41,780 bases of DNA, taken from NCBI RefSeq assembly GCF_001668675.1, contig NZ_LZKQ01000235.1:1-41780 (forward strand), written 5' to 3'. The DNA comes from Mycobacterium asiaticum (GTDB lineage Bacteria > Actinomycetota > Actinomycetes > Mycobacteriales > Mycobacteriaceae). Below the pieces are notes generated by a model. The model was not told the origin of the DNA. It was given only the letters and a program-made list of their open reading frames with translations, and did not search any database. How positions within the stretch are numbered: the first letter of the stretch is position 1; each line of letters starts with the position of its first letter. Below, piece after piece: positions 33,052 to 41,326 of this stretch. The position numbers were made by a program, and so were the translations under genes.

Positions 33052-33882
33052 CTAGGTGCGCACGGCGACCGACGACAGAAGATCGGCCAGCCGGTCCGGT
33101 TGGTCGACCATCGAGAAGGTCCGAGCGCCGGCGATCACCTCGAGCCGGGCATTCGGGATGGTCGCGGCGAGGCGACGCCCGTCCTCGAGTTCGAAGAACG
33201 CGTCATCCGCGGACCAGGCGATCAGCGCGGGCTTGTCGAACCCGGGCAGTCGGCGCGCGACATCCAGGGTGACCTCGGTGCGCAGCGAAAGCGACAGCTG
33301 GCGAAGGTCTTCGGCCACATCCGGGTCTGACAAAGCCGGCCGCACCCAGATCTGGGTCAGGTCGTCGATATCGGTGTACGCCAGACCTTCGTAGGCGCGC
33401 CGGCGCGCGACCGGCGCGCGCATCGTTTGAATCGCCGTCCTGAACAACGATTTCGACTTGGCCGCCAGGATTACCGGCTTGAGGATGGGCGGCGGGAAAT
33501 GCTCGAACGCGTCGCAACTGGTGAGCACCAACGCTCCGAGGCGGTCCGGGTGATGTGCGGCGACGAGTTGGGTCACCACCCCACCGGTGTCGTTGCCGAC
33601 CAGGACGACGTCCTCGAGGTCGAGAGCGGCCAGTACCTCGGCCACGCTGCCGGCCACGCCGGTGATGGTTTGGTCGGCGCCCCGGCGCAGCGGTGTCGGA
33701 TGTGCGCCCAGCGGCCAGGTGGGGGCGATGCAGCGCAGGCCGCGTGCGGCCAGCCGCTCGCTGACCGGGCGCCACAACTGCCCGCCCATCATGTACCCGT
33801 GCACGAACACGACGGGCCTGCCGTTTTCGGGTCCCGTTGCTTCGAAATGAATGGTTCCGGCGCTAATGTCGATCGTTGGCAT
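33052..33882 (-). CDS. Alpha/beta hydrolase with Asp nucleophile and missing catalytic His
   Basis: A 276-aa alpha/beta hydrolase resembling epoxide hydrolases and haloalkane dehalogenases. The oxyanion motif is HGYMMGG, the nucleophile elbow GNDTGG (D98) and the acid probably the Asp of WSADDAFF. The catalytic-base position, normally G-A-G-H-F, reads G-A-R-T255-F, so the His is Thr. It may be inactive or use another residue. It is divergent from a TetR gene with a long palindrome between them, which is the likely control. Confidence 0.87.
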   Translation of the reverse strand: MPTIDISAGTIHFEATGPENGRPVVFVHGYMMGGQLWRPVSERLAARGLRCIAPTWPLGAHPTPLRRGADQTITGVAGSVAEVLAALDLEDVVLVGNDTGGVVTQLVAAHHPDRLGALVLTSCDAFEHFPPPILKPVILAAKSKSLFRTAIQTMRAPVARRRAYEGLAYTDIDDLTQIWVRPALSDPDVAEDLRQLSLSLRTEVTLDVARRLPGFDKPALIAWSADDAFFELEDGRRLAATIPNARLEVIAGARTFSMVDQPDRLADLLSSVAVRT

Positions 33883-33904
33883 GGATCACTCCCACTAGAG
33901 ATAT

Positions 33905-33933
33905 ACTTACAAACAGTCTGTCTGTCCGTAAGT
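33905..33933. promoter_or_regulatory. TetR operator between the hydrolase and tetR
   Basis: Inverted repeat of ACTTACAAACAG and CTGTCCGTAAGT with a 5-nt spacer, 10 of 12 positions paired. It occupies the centre of the 65-bp gap between the divergent hydrolase (start 33882) and TetR (start 33948), as expected for autoregulation plus control of the hydrolase. Confidence 0.75.
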
Positions 33934-33947
33934 TACCAACAGGTTGT

Positions 33948-34559
33948 ATGGAAATCAAGAGGCGCACGCAGGAGGAGCGTTCCGCGGCAACCCGCGAAGC
34001 GCTGATAACGGCTGCGCGCAAACTTTTCGGGCAGCGCGGCTATGCGGACGTGGGGACCCCGGAGATCGCGAAAGAGGCCGGCGTCACCCGCGGTGCGATG
34101 TATCACCAATTCACCGACAAGGCAACGCTTTTCCGCGATGTCGTGGAGACGGTGGAACAGGACGTGATGGCCCGGATGGGGGGCCTGGTGGCCGCGTCCG
34201 GTGCGGTGACGCCGGCCGACATGATCCGGTCGGCGGTCGACGCCTGGTTGGAGGTGTCCGGTGATCCCGAAGTGCGGCAGTTGATCCTGTTGGACGCGCC
34301 GGCCGTGCTGGGCTGGGCCGCCTTCCGCGACGTCGCGCAGCGCTACAGCCTCGGGATGACCGAACAGCTGATCACCGAAGCCATCAAGGCGGGCCAACTC
34401 GGGAAGTTGCCGGTGCGGCCGCTGGCCACCGTGCTGATCGGCGCGCTCGACGAGGCGGCCATGGCCATCGCGACCGCCGACGACCAGAGGCGGGCCCGCG
34501 AGGAGGTCGGACAGGTGTTGCACCGGTTGATCGACGGGATGCTCGAGGACCGCGAATAG
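33948..34559 (+). CDS. TetR-family transcriptional regulator
   Basis: A 203-aa TetR repressor. The HTH is in ARKLFGQRGYADVGTPEIA and KEAGVTRGAMYHQFTDK (about residues 18-65), followed by an AcrR-like ligand domain (WLEVSGDPEVRQLILLDAP). ATG 33948 is used because the longer frame to 33876 would include the operator and overlap the divergent gene. It very likely controls the alpha/beta hydrolase. Confidence 0.9.
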   Translation: MEIKRRTQEERSAATREALITAARKLFGQRGYADVGTPEIAKEAGVTRGAMYHQFTDKATLFRDVVETVEQDVMARMGGLVAASGAVTPADMIRSAVDAWLEVSGDPEVRQLILLDAPAVLGWAAFRDVAQRYSLGMTEQLITEAIKAGQLGKLPVRPLATVLIGALDEAAMAIATADDQRRAREEVGQVLHRLIDGMLEDRE

Positions 34560-34583
34560 GATCAGCGGCTATTGCCGCTGCCG

Positions 34584-35129
34584 TCACTTCACCGCTGCGA
34601 TCGTTCTCCGGGACAGTTCGGTGGCGATGTCGCACGGGTTGGGGAATGGCTTCCTGACGAACTGGATCGACCACTCGAAGAAGTCGTCCTGATACTGAAT
34701 GCCGACGTCGCAAAGGCGGGTGCCGAGCCGATCGGTGGCCACCGCGATGTAACCACTGTGCCCGTCGACGTTGATGTCGCTGACCGACGAGCGACTGAGG
34801 TCCTCGTTCTTGCGTTCACGCCCGATCGGGCTGCCGCGAAACCAGCTGAACGAAAACCAGGGTCCGTCGATGCTGCCGTTGACCAGCCATTGACAGCCCA
34901 GCGGGTTGCGGGCGGTCAACACAAGTCCGGCCACACCGGTGAGTTCGGCGATTGTTTGGTCGGTCACGCCGCCGCATTCGGGGAAGGACGGACCGTGCCT
35001 GGCCTGCTTGCTGGTGGTCGACGACGGCCACGAAGGGCCGGCAGGGCCGGCCGGCTGGTGCGACCCGCCGGGGCAGGCGGTCAGCAGCGGCAGCAGGGCC
35101 AGCACGAGGTAGCGGCGGCATCCGAACAT
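34584..35129 (-). CDS. DUF3558 lipoprotein (LprB/LprC-like)
   Basis: A 181-aa exported lipoprotein. The signal peptide ends in the lipobox LLTAC with Cys19, followed by a Gly/Pro/Ser-rich linker and a DUF3558 domain containing cysteines in FPECGG, PLGCQW, RLCDVG and NPCDIA. The function of the family is unknown; members are surface lipoproteins of mycobacteria. ATG 35129 is used. A GTG at 35141 would overlap the upstream PaaX-like gene as GTGA and give 185 aa, which is equally plausible. Confidence 0.8.
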   Translation of the reverse strand: MFGCRRYLVLALLPLLTACPGGSHQPAGPAGPSWPSSTTSKQARHGPSFPECGGVTDQTIAELTGVAGLVLTARNPLGCQWLVNGSIDGPWFSFSWFRGSPIGRERKNEDLSRSSVSDINVDGHSGYIAVATDRLGTRLCDVGIQYQDDFFEWSIQFVRKPFPNPCDIATELSRRTIAAVK

Positions 35130-35137
35130 TTCAGCGC

Positions 35138-35944
35138 TCACCGACTGAAGGCATTGTTCATCCGCCGTTTCAAGGCGTCGTCGAAGCGACGGTAGGTGTG
35201 CCGCAGGGCATCTCCGGGCCAGTGGTCCGCGACGAGTTCGGCGGGCAGCTGGGGATCGCGCTGCAGATGCCGGATCGCCGCGACCGACAACGCGAACTTG
35301 TCGGCGATGCTGTGGGCCGATCCGTCGGTGTTGTTGTCGAGTGCGGCATTCATTGCCTCGATGAGTACCCTGGCGTCGCTGGCCCAGTCGTCGAGAGCGA
35401 ACAGTGCACGCATCTTGTCCGCACCGATGGCGGTCACCGCGCGGTGGAAATGGGTGCACTGCCGGTCCAGCACTGAGCGATATGCCGGAAGGCGCTGCGG
35501 GTCAAAGTTATCCGGCCGAATCCAAACGCCTTCTCGCAGCTCGGCCAGATGCAGCGCGGTCGCGGCCTTGCGTAGTTCGAGGCGGTCGGCGGCCGAACGG
35601 CGCTCCAGCGCGACGACCGCCAGTTCCCACGTTCCGTCCCATGCGCCACCAGCTACGGTCCGGGACGCTTCGTCGACGCGCTGCCGCCGATCGAGCAACC
35701 GGCCGGCAAGGGCGTAGCTGCCGTCGTCGCCAGTCAGTTCGCCGTTGGAAACCATTCGCCACAAACAGGTCCGGGCCGCACCATCGCTGATGTCGAACAG
35801 CGAGGCGATTGCGACCAGCTCCGCCACGGTGAGACGGCCCTCGTCGGAACCCAGCAGTGCTGATGCGAGGACGGAACGCGCGCTGAGCGGTCGATTACCG
35901 ATCAACTCGCGGACGCGAGCCGCAGTTGCTGCCGCCATCCCCAT
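35138..35944 (-). CDS. PaaX-like transcriptional regulator
   Basis: A 268-aa protein of the PaaX family, whose founding member represses phenylacetate catabolism in response to a CoA thioester. The N-terminal winged helix is seen in VAELVAIASLFDISDGAART, and the PaaX central and C-terminal domains follow (AWDGTWELAVVALERRSAADR; FHRAVTAIGADKMRALFALDDW). It is divergent from the Rieske oxygenase gene over an AT-rich gap and is its likely regulator. ATG at 35944, or at 35938. Confidence 0.85.
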   Translation of the reverse strand: MGMAAATAARVRELIGNRPLSARSVLASALLGSDEGRLTVAELVAIASLFDISDGAARTCLWRMVSNGELTGDDGSYALAGRLLDRRQRVDEASRTVAGGAWDGTWELAVVALERRSAADRLELRKAATALHLAELREGVWIRPDNFDPQRLPAYRSVLDRQCTHFHRAVTAIGADKMRALFALDDWASDARVLIEAMNAALDNNTDGSAHSIADKFALSVAAIRHLQRDPQLPAELVADHWPGDALRHTYRRFDDALKRRMNNAFSR

Positions 35945-36012
35945 ATCTTCGCTGATGGACCGTCATATCACTAAATAATTGACACGTGACTATTATAGTG
36001 TGATACTTGGCC
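35945..36012. promoter_or_regulatory. AT-rich divergent promoter/operator, PaaX-like versus Rieske oxygenase
   Basis: The gap is far more AT-rich than its surroundings. It holds an outer inverted repeat TATCAC (35966) and GTGATA (36000), inner partly matching arms (CACTAAATAAT and CTATTATAGTG), and a central CACGTG. TATTAT (35991-35996) is a good -10 for the plus-strand oxygenase, giving a leader of about 10 nt. Confidence 0.55.
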
Positions 36013-37197
36013 ATGGCCACGCCGACGGAACCGTTGGATGCCGGCTCGGTTGCCGGCTTGGTTGCAGATGACGCCGAGATCGTCCGCCGGGTCTTGGCGC
36101 ATATCGATGCCGGCACCACCGACGAGGGTGTCGCCTGGCGCGAGCCCGTCGAAAACTATTTGGATCCAACACGATTCGCTGCTGAAATGCGGATGTTGCG
36201 AGCCACACCGAGCGTATTCGTTCCCTCGGCGGCGATTCCGAATCCAGGCGACCACGTCGAACGAACCGCATTCGGTGTGCCGCTGTTCGCGGTACGGGGT
36301 CGCGACCATCGGGCGCGGGTCTTCCGCAATGCCTGCCGCCACCGCGGTTTCGCACTGGTCGAGGGCGCTGGATGCGCCAAGGCGCTGGTGTGCCGGTACC
36401 ACGGCTGGACCTACCGGCTGGACGGTTCGCTCGCGCATGTGCCACATCGGGAGGCATTTCCCGATCTCGACATGGCGGCGCGCGGGCTGGTCGAGGTGCC
36501 CAGCCGTGAGGTGGACGGGCTCATCGTCATCGAAGGACTCTCGGGCGGCTTCGCGCAGTCAACCGGCGATGCGGCGTCGGCGTGGCTGACCGACGGCAGG
36601 GCTTGGCGCGACAAGCTGGTGCCGGCGCGGCAGTTGGTGCAGGTGGATTCGACGCTGCGGGCAATGAACTGGAAGGTGCTCGTCGAGCAGTTCCTGGAGG
36701 GTTACCACATCCGCTGGACCCACCAGAACACCTTCTTCCCGCTGCAGTACGACGACCTGAACGTGGTGGAGCAGTTCGGTGCGAATTGCCGAATCACCTA
36801 CCCGTACCGCAACGTCGAACGCCTGCGCGATCGTCCGGAGAGCAGCTGGACGACGGACGCCCGGGTCACGTATCTGTATCAGCTGTTCCCCAACGTGATG
36901 CTGGCGACGTTCCCGGACTTGATGCTGGTGGTTGTGATCGACCCGGTCGACGTCGGTCACAGCACCGTGGTGATCTACTCGCTGGTCAAACCGGAGGTTG
37001 CCGAGTGGGTTTCCGGTGCCGGCCGCGATGCCGCGGGCACCCTCGTCGCCCGTGGTGCGATCGAGGACAACGAGATGTCCGAGGGTGTGCAGCGTGGTTT
37101 GCATTCGGGGGCAAATGAATTCGTCGAATTCGGTCGCCACGAGAGCGCGATAGGCCACTTCCATGCGGTGCTCGACGAGCGCCTAAGTCAGGTGTGA
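36013..37197 (+). CDS. Rieske-type ring-hydroxylating oxygenase, alpha subunit (second)
   Basis: A 394-aa oxygenase. Rieske ligands are C108-x-H110 and C127-x2-H130 (CRYHGW); the mononuclear iron histidines are H232 and H237 in EGYHIRWTHQ. It is not a close copy of the oxygenase at 104-1435: the spacing and flanks differ and it has an N-terminal extension. ATG 36013 is preferred to TTG 36007. No reductase or ferredoxin gene is adjacent. It is probably under the PaaX-like regulator encoded divergently. The stop is 4 nt from that of the convergent deacetylase. Confidence 0.9.
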   Translation: MATPTEPLDAGSVAGLVADDAEIVRRVLAHIDAGTTDEGVAWREPVENYLDPTRFAAEMRMLRATPSVFVPSAAIPNPGDHVERTAFGVPLFAVRGRDHRARVFRNACRHRGFALVEGAGCAKALVCRYHGWTYRLDGSLAHVPHREAFPDLDMAARGLVEVPSREVDGLIVIEGLSGGFAQSTGDAASAWLTDGRAWRDKLVPARQLVQVDSTLRAMNWKVLVEQFLEGYHIRWTHQNTFFPLQYDDLNVVEQFGANCRITYPYRNVERLRDRPESSWTTDARVTYLYQLFPNVMLATFPDLMLVVVIDPVDVGHSTVVIYSLVKPEVAEWVSGAGRDAAGTLVARGAIEDNEMSEGVQRGLHSGANEFVEFGRHESAIGHFHAVLDERLSQV

Positions 37198-37201
37198 GCG
37201 C

Positions 37202-38017
37202 CTACGGGGTCTTCAGGAATACGTCGTTGAAGGTCACGGTACGCAACTTCCGGTCGCGGATGATCTCGACGAGCTGCGGATAGACGTGGGTGACCGGCAG
37301 ATGGTTGAGGTGTCCGATCACGATGGCCTGCGGCGTGAAGTACTGGTCGGCCATCTTGACGATGTATTCCTCGGTGATCAGCGTCGAGTCCGACAGCGAC
37401 CCCGACCACAGCACCGGGAGGCTGTATCCGAGGTCGGCGGCCACCGAGTCCACCTCGGGGTTGTGCTTCGCATAGGGCGGCCGCCAATAAGGCTTGGCGG
37501 CAACGCCGTACGTTTTCTTGAGGAATTCGTCGTTGCGCATCAGCTGCTTGGCGATCTCGCCCTTCGGCAAGGTGGTGAGGTCGGGATGCGACCAGGTGTG
37601 GTTGCCGAGTTCGATCTGCCCGGATTCAACCAATGGCCGGAGCATGGCCAGGTTGTCGGTCCAGGAGTCGTAGGTGCCGTTGACGAAGAACGTCAGCCGG
37701 ATGCCGGTGTCCTTGGCGAACTGCGTGTAAGCCCGCACCACCTCGCTGTTGGTGCCGTCGTCGACGGTGAGCGCCAGCAGGTCGCCGTTACCCGGAAGCT
37801 GGCTCAGCACGCCACCGCCGGGCAGTCGCACCCGCGCCGACGGAGGCGGCGGTGGCAGCAGCCCCGCCACGGTCGGCCCGGCCGGAGGCGCCAGTTCAGC
37901 CGGAGTTTGAGCGAATGTGCGCGGCTGCGGATCGACCATGCACCGCGCGAGACCCACACTGGCAACGGTGGAGACAGCGAGGGAACCAAGGAAACGGCGT
38001 CGGCTCAGCTCGGACAT
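37202..38017 (-). CDS. Tat-exported polysaccharide deacetylase (NodB domain)
   Basis: A 271-aa exported carbohydrate esterase. The N-terminus has a twin-arginine signal (SRRRFLG) and a hydrophobic core, then a Pro-rich linker. The NodB domain carries the Asp pair in LTVDDGT and the zinc His pair in NHTWSHP; the RPPYAKH segment fits the family Arg motif. It likely removes N-acetyl or other acyl groups from cell-wall glycan. ATG 38017 starts immediately before the Tat motif; the frame to 38047 is less typical. Confidence 0.88.
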   Translation of the reverse strand: MSELSRRRFLGSLAVSTVASVGLARCMVDPQPRTFAQTPAELAPPAGPTVAGLLPPPPPSARVRLPGGGVLSQLPGNGDLLALTVDDGTNSEVVRAYTQFAKDTGIRLTFFVNGTYDSWTDNLAMLRPLVESGQIELGNHTWSHPDLTTLPKGEIAKQLMRNDEFLKKTYGVAAKPYWRPPYAKHNPEVDSVAADLGYSLPVLWSGSLSDSTLITEEYIVKMADQYFTPQAIVIGHLNHLPVTHVYPQLVEIIRDRKLRTVTFNDVFLKTP

Positions 38018-38221
38018 GCGCCGGCCACCATCAATCGCCCGGCGCACCGTGAACCAGGCGTGCCCACAATCACGCTACAACCCCGGTTGACCTGCGACGA
38101 CACCACAGCAGCGAACCGTACCATGCGCTACCTCGTTTTCCGGTGCGGAACGCCGCACGGCCACCCACCTGTTGCGGCGGTCATAAAGCTGCGACGCTGA
38201 AAAGGGAAAAAGGAGTAACCA

Positions 38222-38695
38222 ATGACTGTCACCGTTGTCGACGCCGGGCCCCACAGGGTGAGCCGGTCAGTTGAGGTCGCCGCACCGGCGGCCGAACTGT
38301 TCGCGATGGCCGCCGATCCGCGGCGCCACAGTGAGCTGGACGGCTCCGGCACGGTCCGGGACAACGTCAAGGCGCCGTCCCAGCTCGCCGAAGGTTCGAA
38401 GTTCTCGACCAATATGCGCATGCTCGGGGTGCCGTATCGCATCACCAGTACGGTGACCGAATTCAAGCCGGACGAGGTGATCGAATGGCGGCATCCACTC
38501 GGTCACCATTGGCGCTGGGAGTTTGAGTCGCTGTCACCGACACGGACCCGAGTCACCGAGACATTCGACTATTCCAGGGCCGGCTCGCTCAAGAACAAGC
38601 TGAAGTACTACGAGCGAATGGGTTTCGTGAAGTCCAACGCCAGCGGCATCGAGTCGACACTGGCCAAGCTGCGCGACCGCTACCCGACCGGTTGA
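38222..38695 (+). CDS. SRPBCC-fold (polyketide cyclase/START-like) protein
   Basis: A 157-aa single-domain SRPBCC protein ([21 protein letters not shown] at the start, then [12 protein letters not shown] and a long C-terminal helix). The fold binds hydrophobic ligands; no enzymatic role can be read. A strong AAAGGAG ribosome-binding site precedes the ATG. It is monocistronic and convergent with the PPOX gene (2-nt gap). Confidence 0.87.
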   Translation: MTVTVVDAGPHRVSRSVEVAAPAAELFAMAADPRRHSELDGSGTVRDNVKAPSQLAEGSKFSTNMRMLGVPYRITSTVTEFKPDEVIEWRHPLGHHWRWEFESLSPTRTRVTETFDYSRAGSLKNKLKYYERMGFVKSNASGIESTLAKLRDRYPTG

Positions 38696-38697
38696 CC

Positions 38698-39252
38698 TCA
38701 GGCCGGGTCAGCCGCGTCCCACGGCACCACGCCGGAAACCCAGTGTGACAACTGTTCCACTTCGTCGTTGCGGTGCAGGTGCCGTGGTGGTGTGGCGAAC
38801 GTGGAATAAGGACGGCAGCGAATCACCACCCGGTGTTCGCGCTCGCACATGGCCAGGACCGACGGACGCGCCTCCTCGCCGAGTGGCTGGCCGGACATCC
38901 GGCCCGCCACCGCCATCATCACGTCCACCGCCAGGTCGCGGTCGTCGTCCAGCACCGCATCCGCGTAGACCTGCAGGTAACTGAACGGCCACCGCTCATC
39001 GAGTACGCACAGCCCGATCTTTCGATCGCGCTCGATGATCCGGGCCTTGCCGCGCCCCGCCATCGTGGACACCAGCAGTTCGTCATCGTCGGTCGGGATG
39101 TAGTAGACGATCGACATGGCGGGGCCGTCGTTGCGGCGCCGGTAGCCGAACACCGCCGTGCGGTGGGTGCGGACGAATTCACGGCGCTCGGAGGGCAGCA
39201 TGTCGCGGTCGGTGGGAGCCAGAAACGGCTCCGCGGCCAGGGGTAGCAGCAT
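38698..39252 (-). CDS. Pyridoxamine-5'-phosphate oxidase-like flavin/F420 protein
   Basis: A 184-aa split-barrel protein of the PPOX/FDOR type (TAVFGYRRRNDGPAMSIVYY, LLVSTMAGRGKARII, YLQVYADAVL). Mycobacterial members use FMN or F420, and some bind haem. ATG 39252 has GAGGA upstream; the longer frame to 39411 has an arginine-rich non-protein-like N-terminus and is rejected. It is convergent with the SRPBCC gene. The substrate is unknown. Confidence 0.85.
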   Translation of the reverse strand: MLLPLAAEPFLAPTDRDMLPSERREFVRTHRTAVFGYRRRNDGPAMSIVYYIPTDDDELLVSTMAGRGKARIIERDRKIGLCVLDERWPFSYLQVYADAVLDDDRDLAVDVMMAVAGRMSGQPLGEEARPSVLAMCEREHRVVIRCRPYSTFATPPRHLHRNDEVEQLSHWVSGVVPWDAADPA

Positions 39253-39289
39253 GGCGAATCGTCCTCGATGGCAGGGGTGTTGACCCTGA

Positions 39290-39460
39290 GCATATTTCGC
39301 CCACCACGGCGATCTCGCACGTTGCCGCTCAGGCGCATCCCGGTGGACCGACGCGCCGGCCCACCGGGCGTGCATCCTGTCGTTCCTGCTGCACCACGGC
39401 TTCGCGCCCAAGGACGCCGACCGCAGTTACGCCACGCTATTGGGGATCAGCGGCAGCCGC
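39290..39460 (+). pseudogene. Remnant of an unidentified gene
   Basis: A plus-strand frame between the divergent-facing 5' end of the PPOX gene and the 3' end of the cutinase gene looks like real coding sequence: 31 of 33 codons from 39344 to 39442 end in G or C. It reads WTDAPAHRACILSFLLHHGF then APKDADRSYATLLG. An in-frame stop precedes it at 39287-39289 and no ATG, GTG or TTG start lies between. It then runs into the cutinase antisense. Probably the surviving piece of a deleted gene; the family is not recognised. Confidence 0.4.
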
Positions 39461-40204
39461 TCATTCCCCGAAGCCCGAGGGCACCGGCGCCGGTGCGCTC
39501 CCGCCGAGGCGACTGGCCGCGAATGCCGCGCCCTGGTCGATCATTGCCCCGTCGTCGGCGTAAGTGTTGTGCGCGGCGAAGTTGAGCCCCTCCGAGCACA
39601 CCGGGTCGTCGGTGGCGCAGACCTTCATCGTCTTCGCCTGGTACAGCGGGCCGATCGCCACCGGCGGCTGGCCGAGGAATTCCATCGCGCGCACGTTCGG
39701 CAGGCCGAACAGGACGACCGAGGAAACGTGATCGGCCACAGCGGGATCCAGCGGTTTGGGAACGGTCGCCGGGTCGATGCCGTCCGGCACTGCGGCCGAC
39801 GTCACGAAGCCCATCACGGCTGCACCTTGTGAGAAGCCACCGAGAACCATCTTGGTCTTGGGGCAGGCCGCGGCCATGGAGTTGACGTGCGCGCCCGCGT
39901 CGCGCACACCGTCGACGCCGGTCGCCCATTCGTCACTGGCCGGGTAGTTGACGGGGTACACATCCATTGACTGCGCGCCGAGGCGGGGGCGCAGGTTGTC
40001 GACGAACGCCTGTCCCGTCGGGCCGACACCGGGCTCCTCGCCGGTGCCGCGGGCGAATACCACCTCGACATCCGGACAGGCGGCGGATGCGGTGGGAACA
40101 GGGGAACCGGAGATCACGGAAGCGCACAGACCCGATGCTGCGACTGCCGCGGGAGCGAGGATACGAGCGAGGCTACGTGCATTCATGCCGCAGTAGGTGC
40201 CCAC
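39461..40204 (-). CDS. Secreted cutinase-family esterase
   Basis: A 247-aa cutinase-like serine esterase. The signal peptide cleaves near residue 41 (TASA before ACPDVEVV). The nucleophile Ser125 lies in GGFSQGAA, the catalytic Asp in ATDDPVCSEG and the His in AAHNTY; paired cysteines fit the family disulphides. The start is GTG at 40204, preceded at 7 nt by a consensus AGGAGG; Met7 (40186) is the alternative. Mycobacterial members (CFP21, Cut types) hydrolyse short-chain esters, phospholipids or triacylglycerols outside the cell. Confidence 0.92.
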   Translation of the reverse strand: MGTYCGMNARSLARILAPAAVAASGLCASVISGSPVPTASAACPDVEVVFARGTGEEPGVGPTGQAFVDNLRPRLGAQSMDVYPVNYPASDEWATGVDGVRDAGAHVNSMAAACPKTKMVLGGFSQGAAVMGFVTSAAVPDGIDPATVPKPLDPAVADHVSSVVLFGLPNVRAMEFLGQPPVAIGPLYQAKTMKVCATDDPVCSEGLNFAAHNTYADDGAMIDQGAAFAASRLGGSAPAPVPSGFGE

Positions 40205-40315
40205 GGAACAACCTCCTAAAACAACATTTTCGACGGTGGGGCGAAATCATTGGCATAGGACCTTGACCAGCTTAGACGCCCTTTCACAGCAATGCTCGAT
40301 GCTGGCTCTCGGCTG

Positions 40316-41326
40316 TCATTCGGCTGTGAGTATGTTGGGAGATCCCACCCTGGGTAACACCTCCTCCACCAGCAGCCGCAGGCTGGCCCAACCGTCGTCG
40401 ATGGGAAGGCCGCCGACCAGCGGGTTCATCACGATGTCCTGGCGCCCGGCGCGGATCTGCGCGATCAGCTGCTCGGGGGTGAGGATTTCGACGTGGTTGA
40501 GTTGACGGAGTTCCTCGATCGAAGCGGCGGGCGCCTCATTGGGGCGCGGTACGTCGCGCCGCTTCCAGCCGCTGTACTCGCGCGCCTCGTTCATGATGAA
40601 CGGCCCGTAACGCGACCAGGCTTCGTCCGGATCGGGGTGCAGCAGCGTGACAGTGCTGCCGTTCTCCGGGTGATAGACGAATCCCGTTGCGCCATGGTCG
40701 CGCAACTCTTGCTGGTAAATCGCGGCCAGCTCCGGCATCGCCATCGGTGGTGAGAACGGCAACCCGAAGCGCGCCGCGCGTCGGGCCGCCGCCGGCGTCA
40801 TCCCGCCGACGAAGAAGACGGGGTGCGGCCGGGTATGCGGCTTCGGTGTGACGTTGATCAGGGTGCCGTCGTACTCGAACGGGTCGTCGCGCCACGCCTT
40901 GAGCAGCACCGACAGGCAGTGGTCCATCAGGGCGCCGCGACGCGCCCAATCCTTGCCGGCCGCGCGGTATTCCTCGGGCCGGTAACCCATTCCGGCCACA
41001 AAGCTGAACCGGCCCTGCGCAAGGTTGTCGAGGACGGCGATGTCCTCGGCGAGCCGAACCGGGTCGTAGAGCGGCACGATCAACGCGTTGACGCTGATGC
41101 GCACCGTGCGGGTCCGTCCCGCCACAGCGGCGGCCATCAGCAGTGGTGCGGGTAGCCAACCGGTGGCGGACAGGTGGTGCTCCTCAGCGCTGACCGCGGT
41201 GAATCCGTTCCGGTCCGCGTATTCCGCCATGTCCAGCGCGGCCCGATACCGGTCTCCGTGGCGTGCCGACGGATCGGCGACATTGGTCATGTTCAGCCGC
41301 AGTGCGGTGAGCAGGCTCACTGTCAC
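40316..41326 (-). CDS. Luciferase-like (LLM class) flavin/F420-dependent oxidoreductase
   Basis: A 336-aa TIM-barrel bacterial-luciferase-family protein. Typical features are AEEHHLS near residue 48, VPLYDPVRLAEDIAVLDNL, GRFSFVAGMGYRPEEY and PVFFVGGMTPAAARRAARFG. These enzymes use FMNH2 or F420 to oxidise or reduce aldehydes, alcohols or sulfur compounds. The GTG start overlaps the stop of the upstream TetR gene as GTGA, so it is co-translated with its probable regulator. Confidence 0.88.
   Translation of the reverse strand: MTVSLLTALRLNMTNVADPSARHGDRYRAALDMAEYADRNGFTAVSAEEHHLSATGWLPAPLLMAAAVAGRTRTVRISVNALIVPLYDPVRLAEDIAVLDNLAQGRFSFVAGMGYRPEEYRAAGKDWARRGALMDHCLSVLLKAWRDDPFEYDGTLINVTPKPHTRPHPVFFVGGMTPAAARRAARFGLPFSPPMAMPELAAIYQQELRDHGATGFVYHPENGSTVTLLHPDPDEAWSRYGPFIMNEAREYSGWKRRDVPRPNEAPAASIEELRQLNHVEILTPEQLIAQIRAGRQDIVMNPLVGGLPIDDGWASLRLLVEEVLPRVGSPNILTAE

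Noticed and set aside
38087..38124. TTGACC and TACCAT as a promoter for the SRPBCC gene.
   Set aside because: The 26-nt spacing is too long for a sigma-A type promoter.
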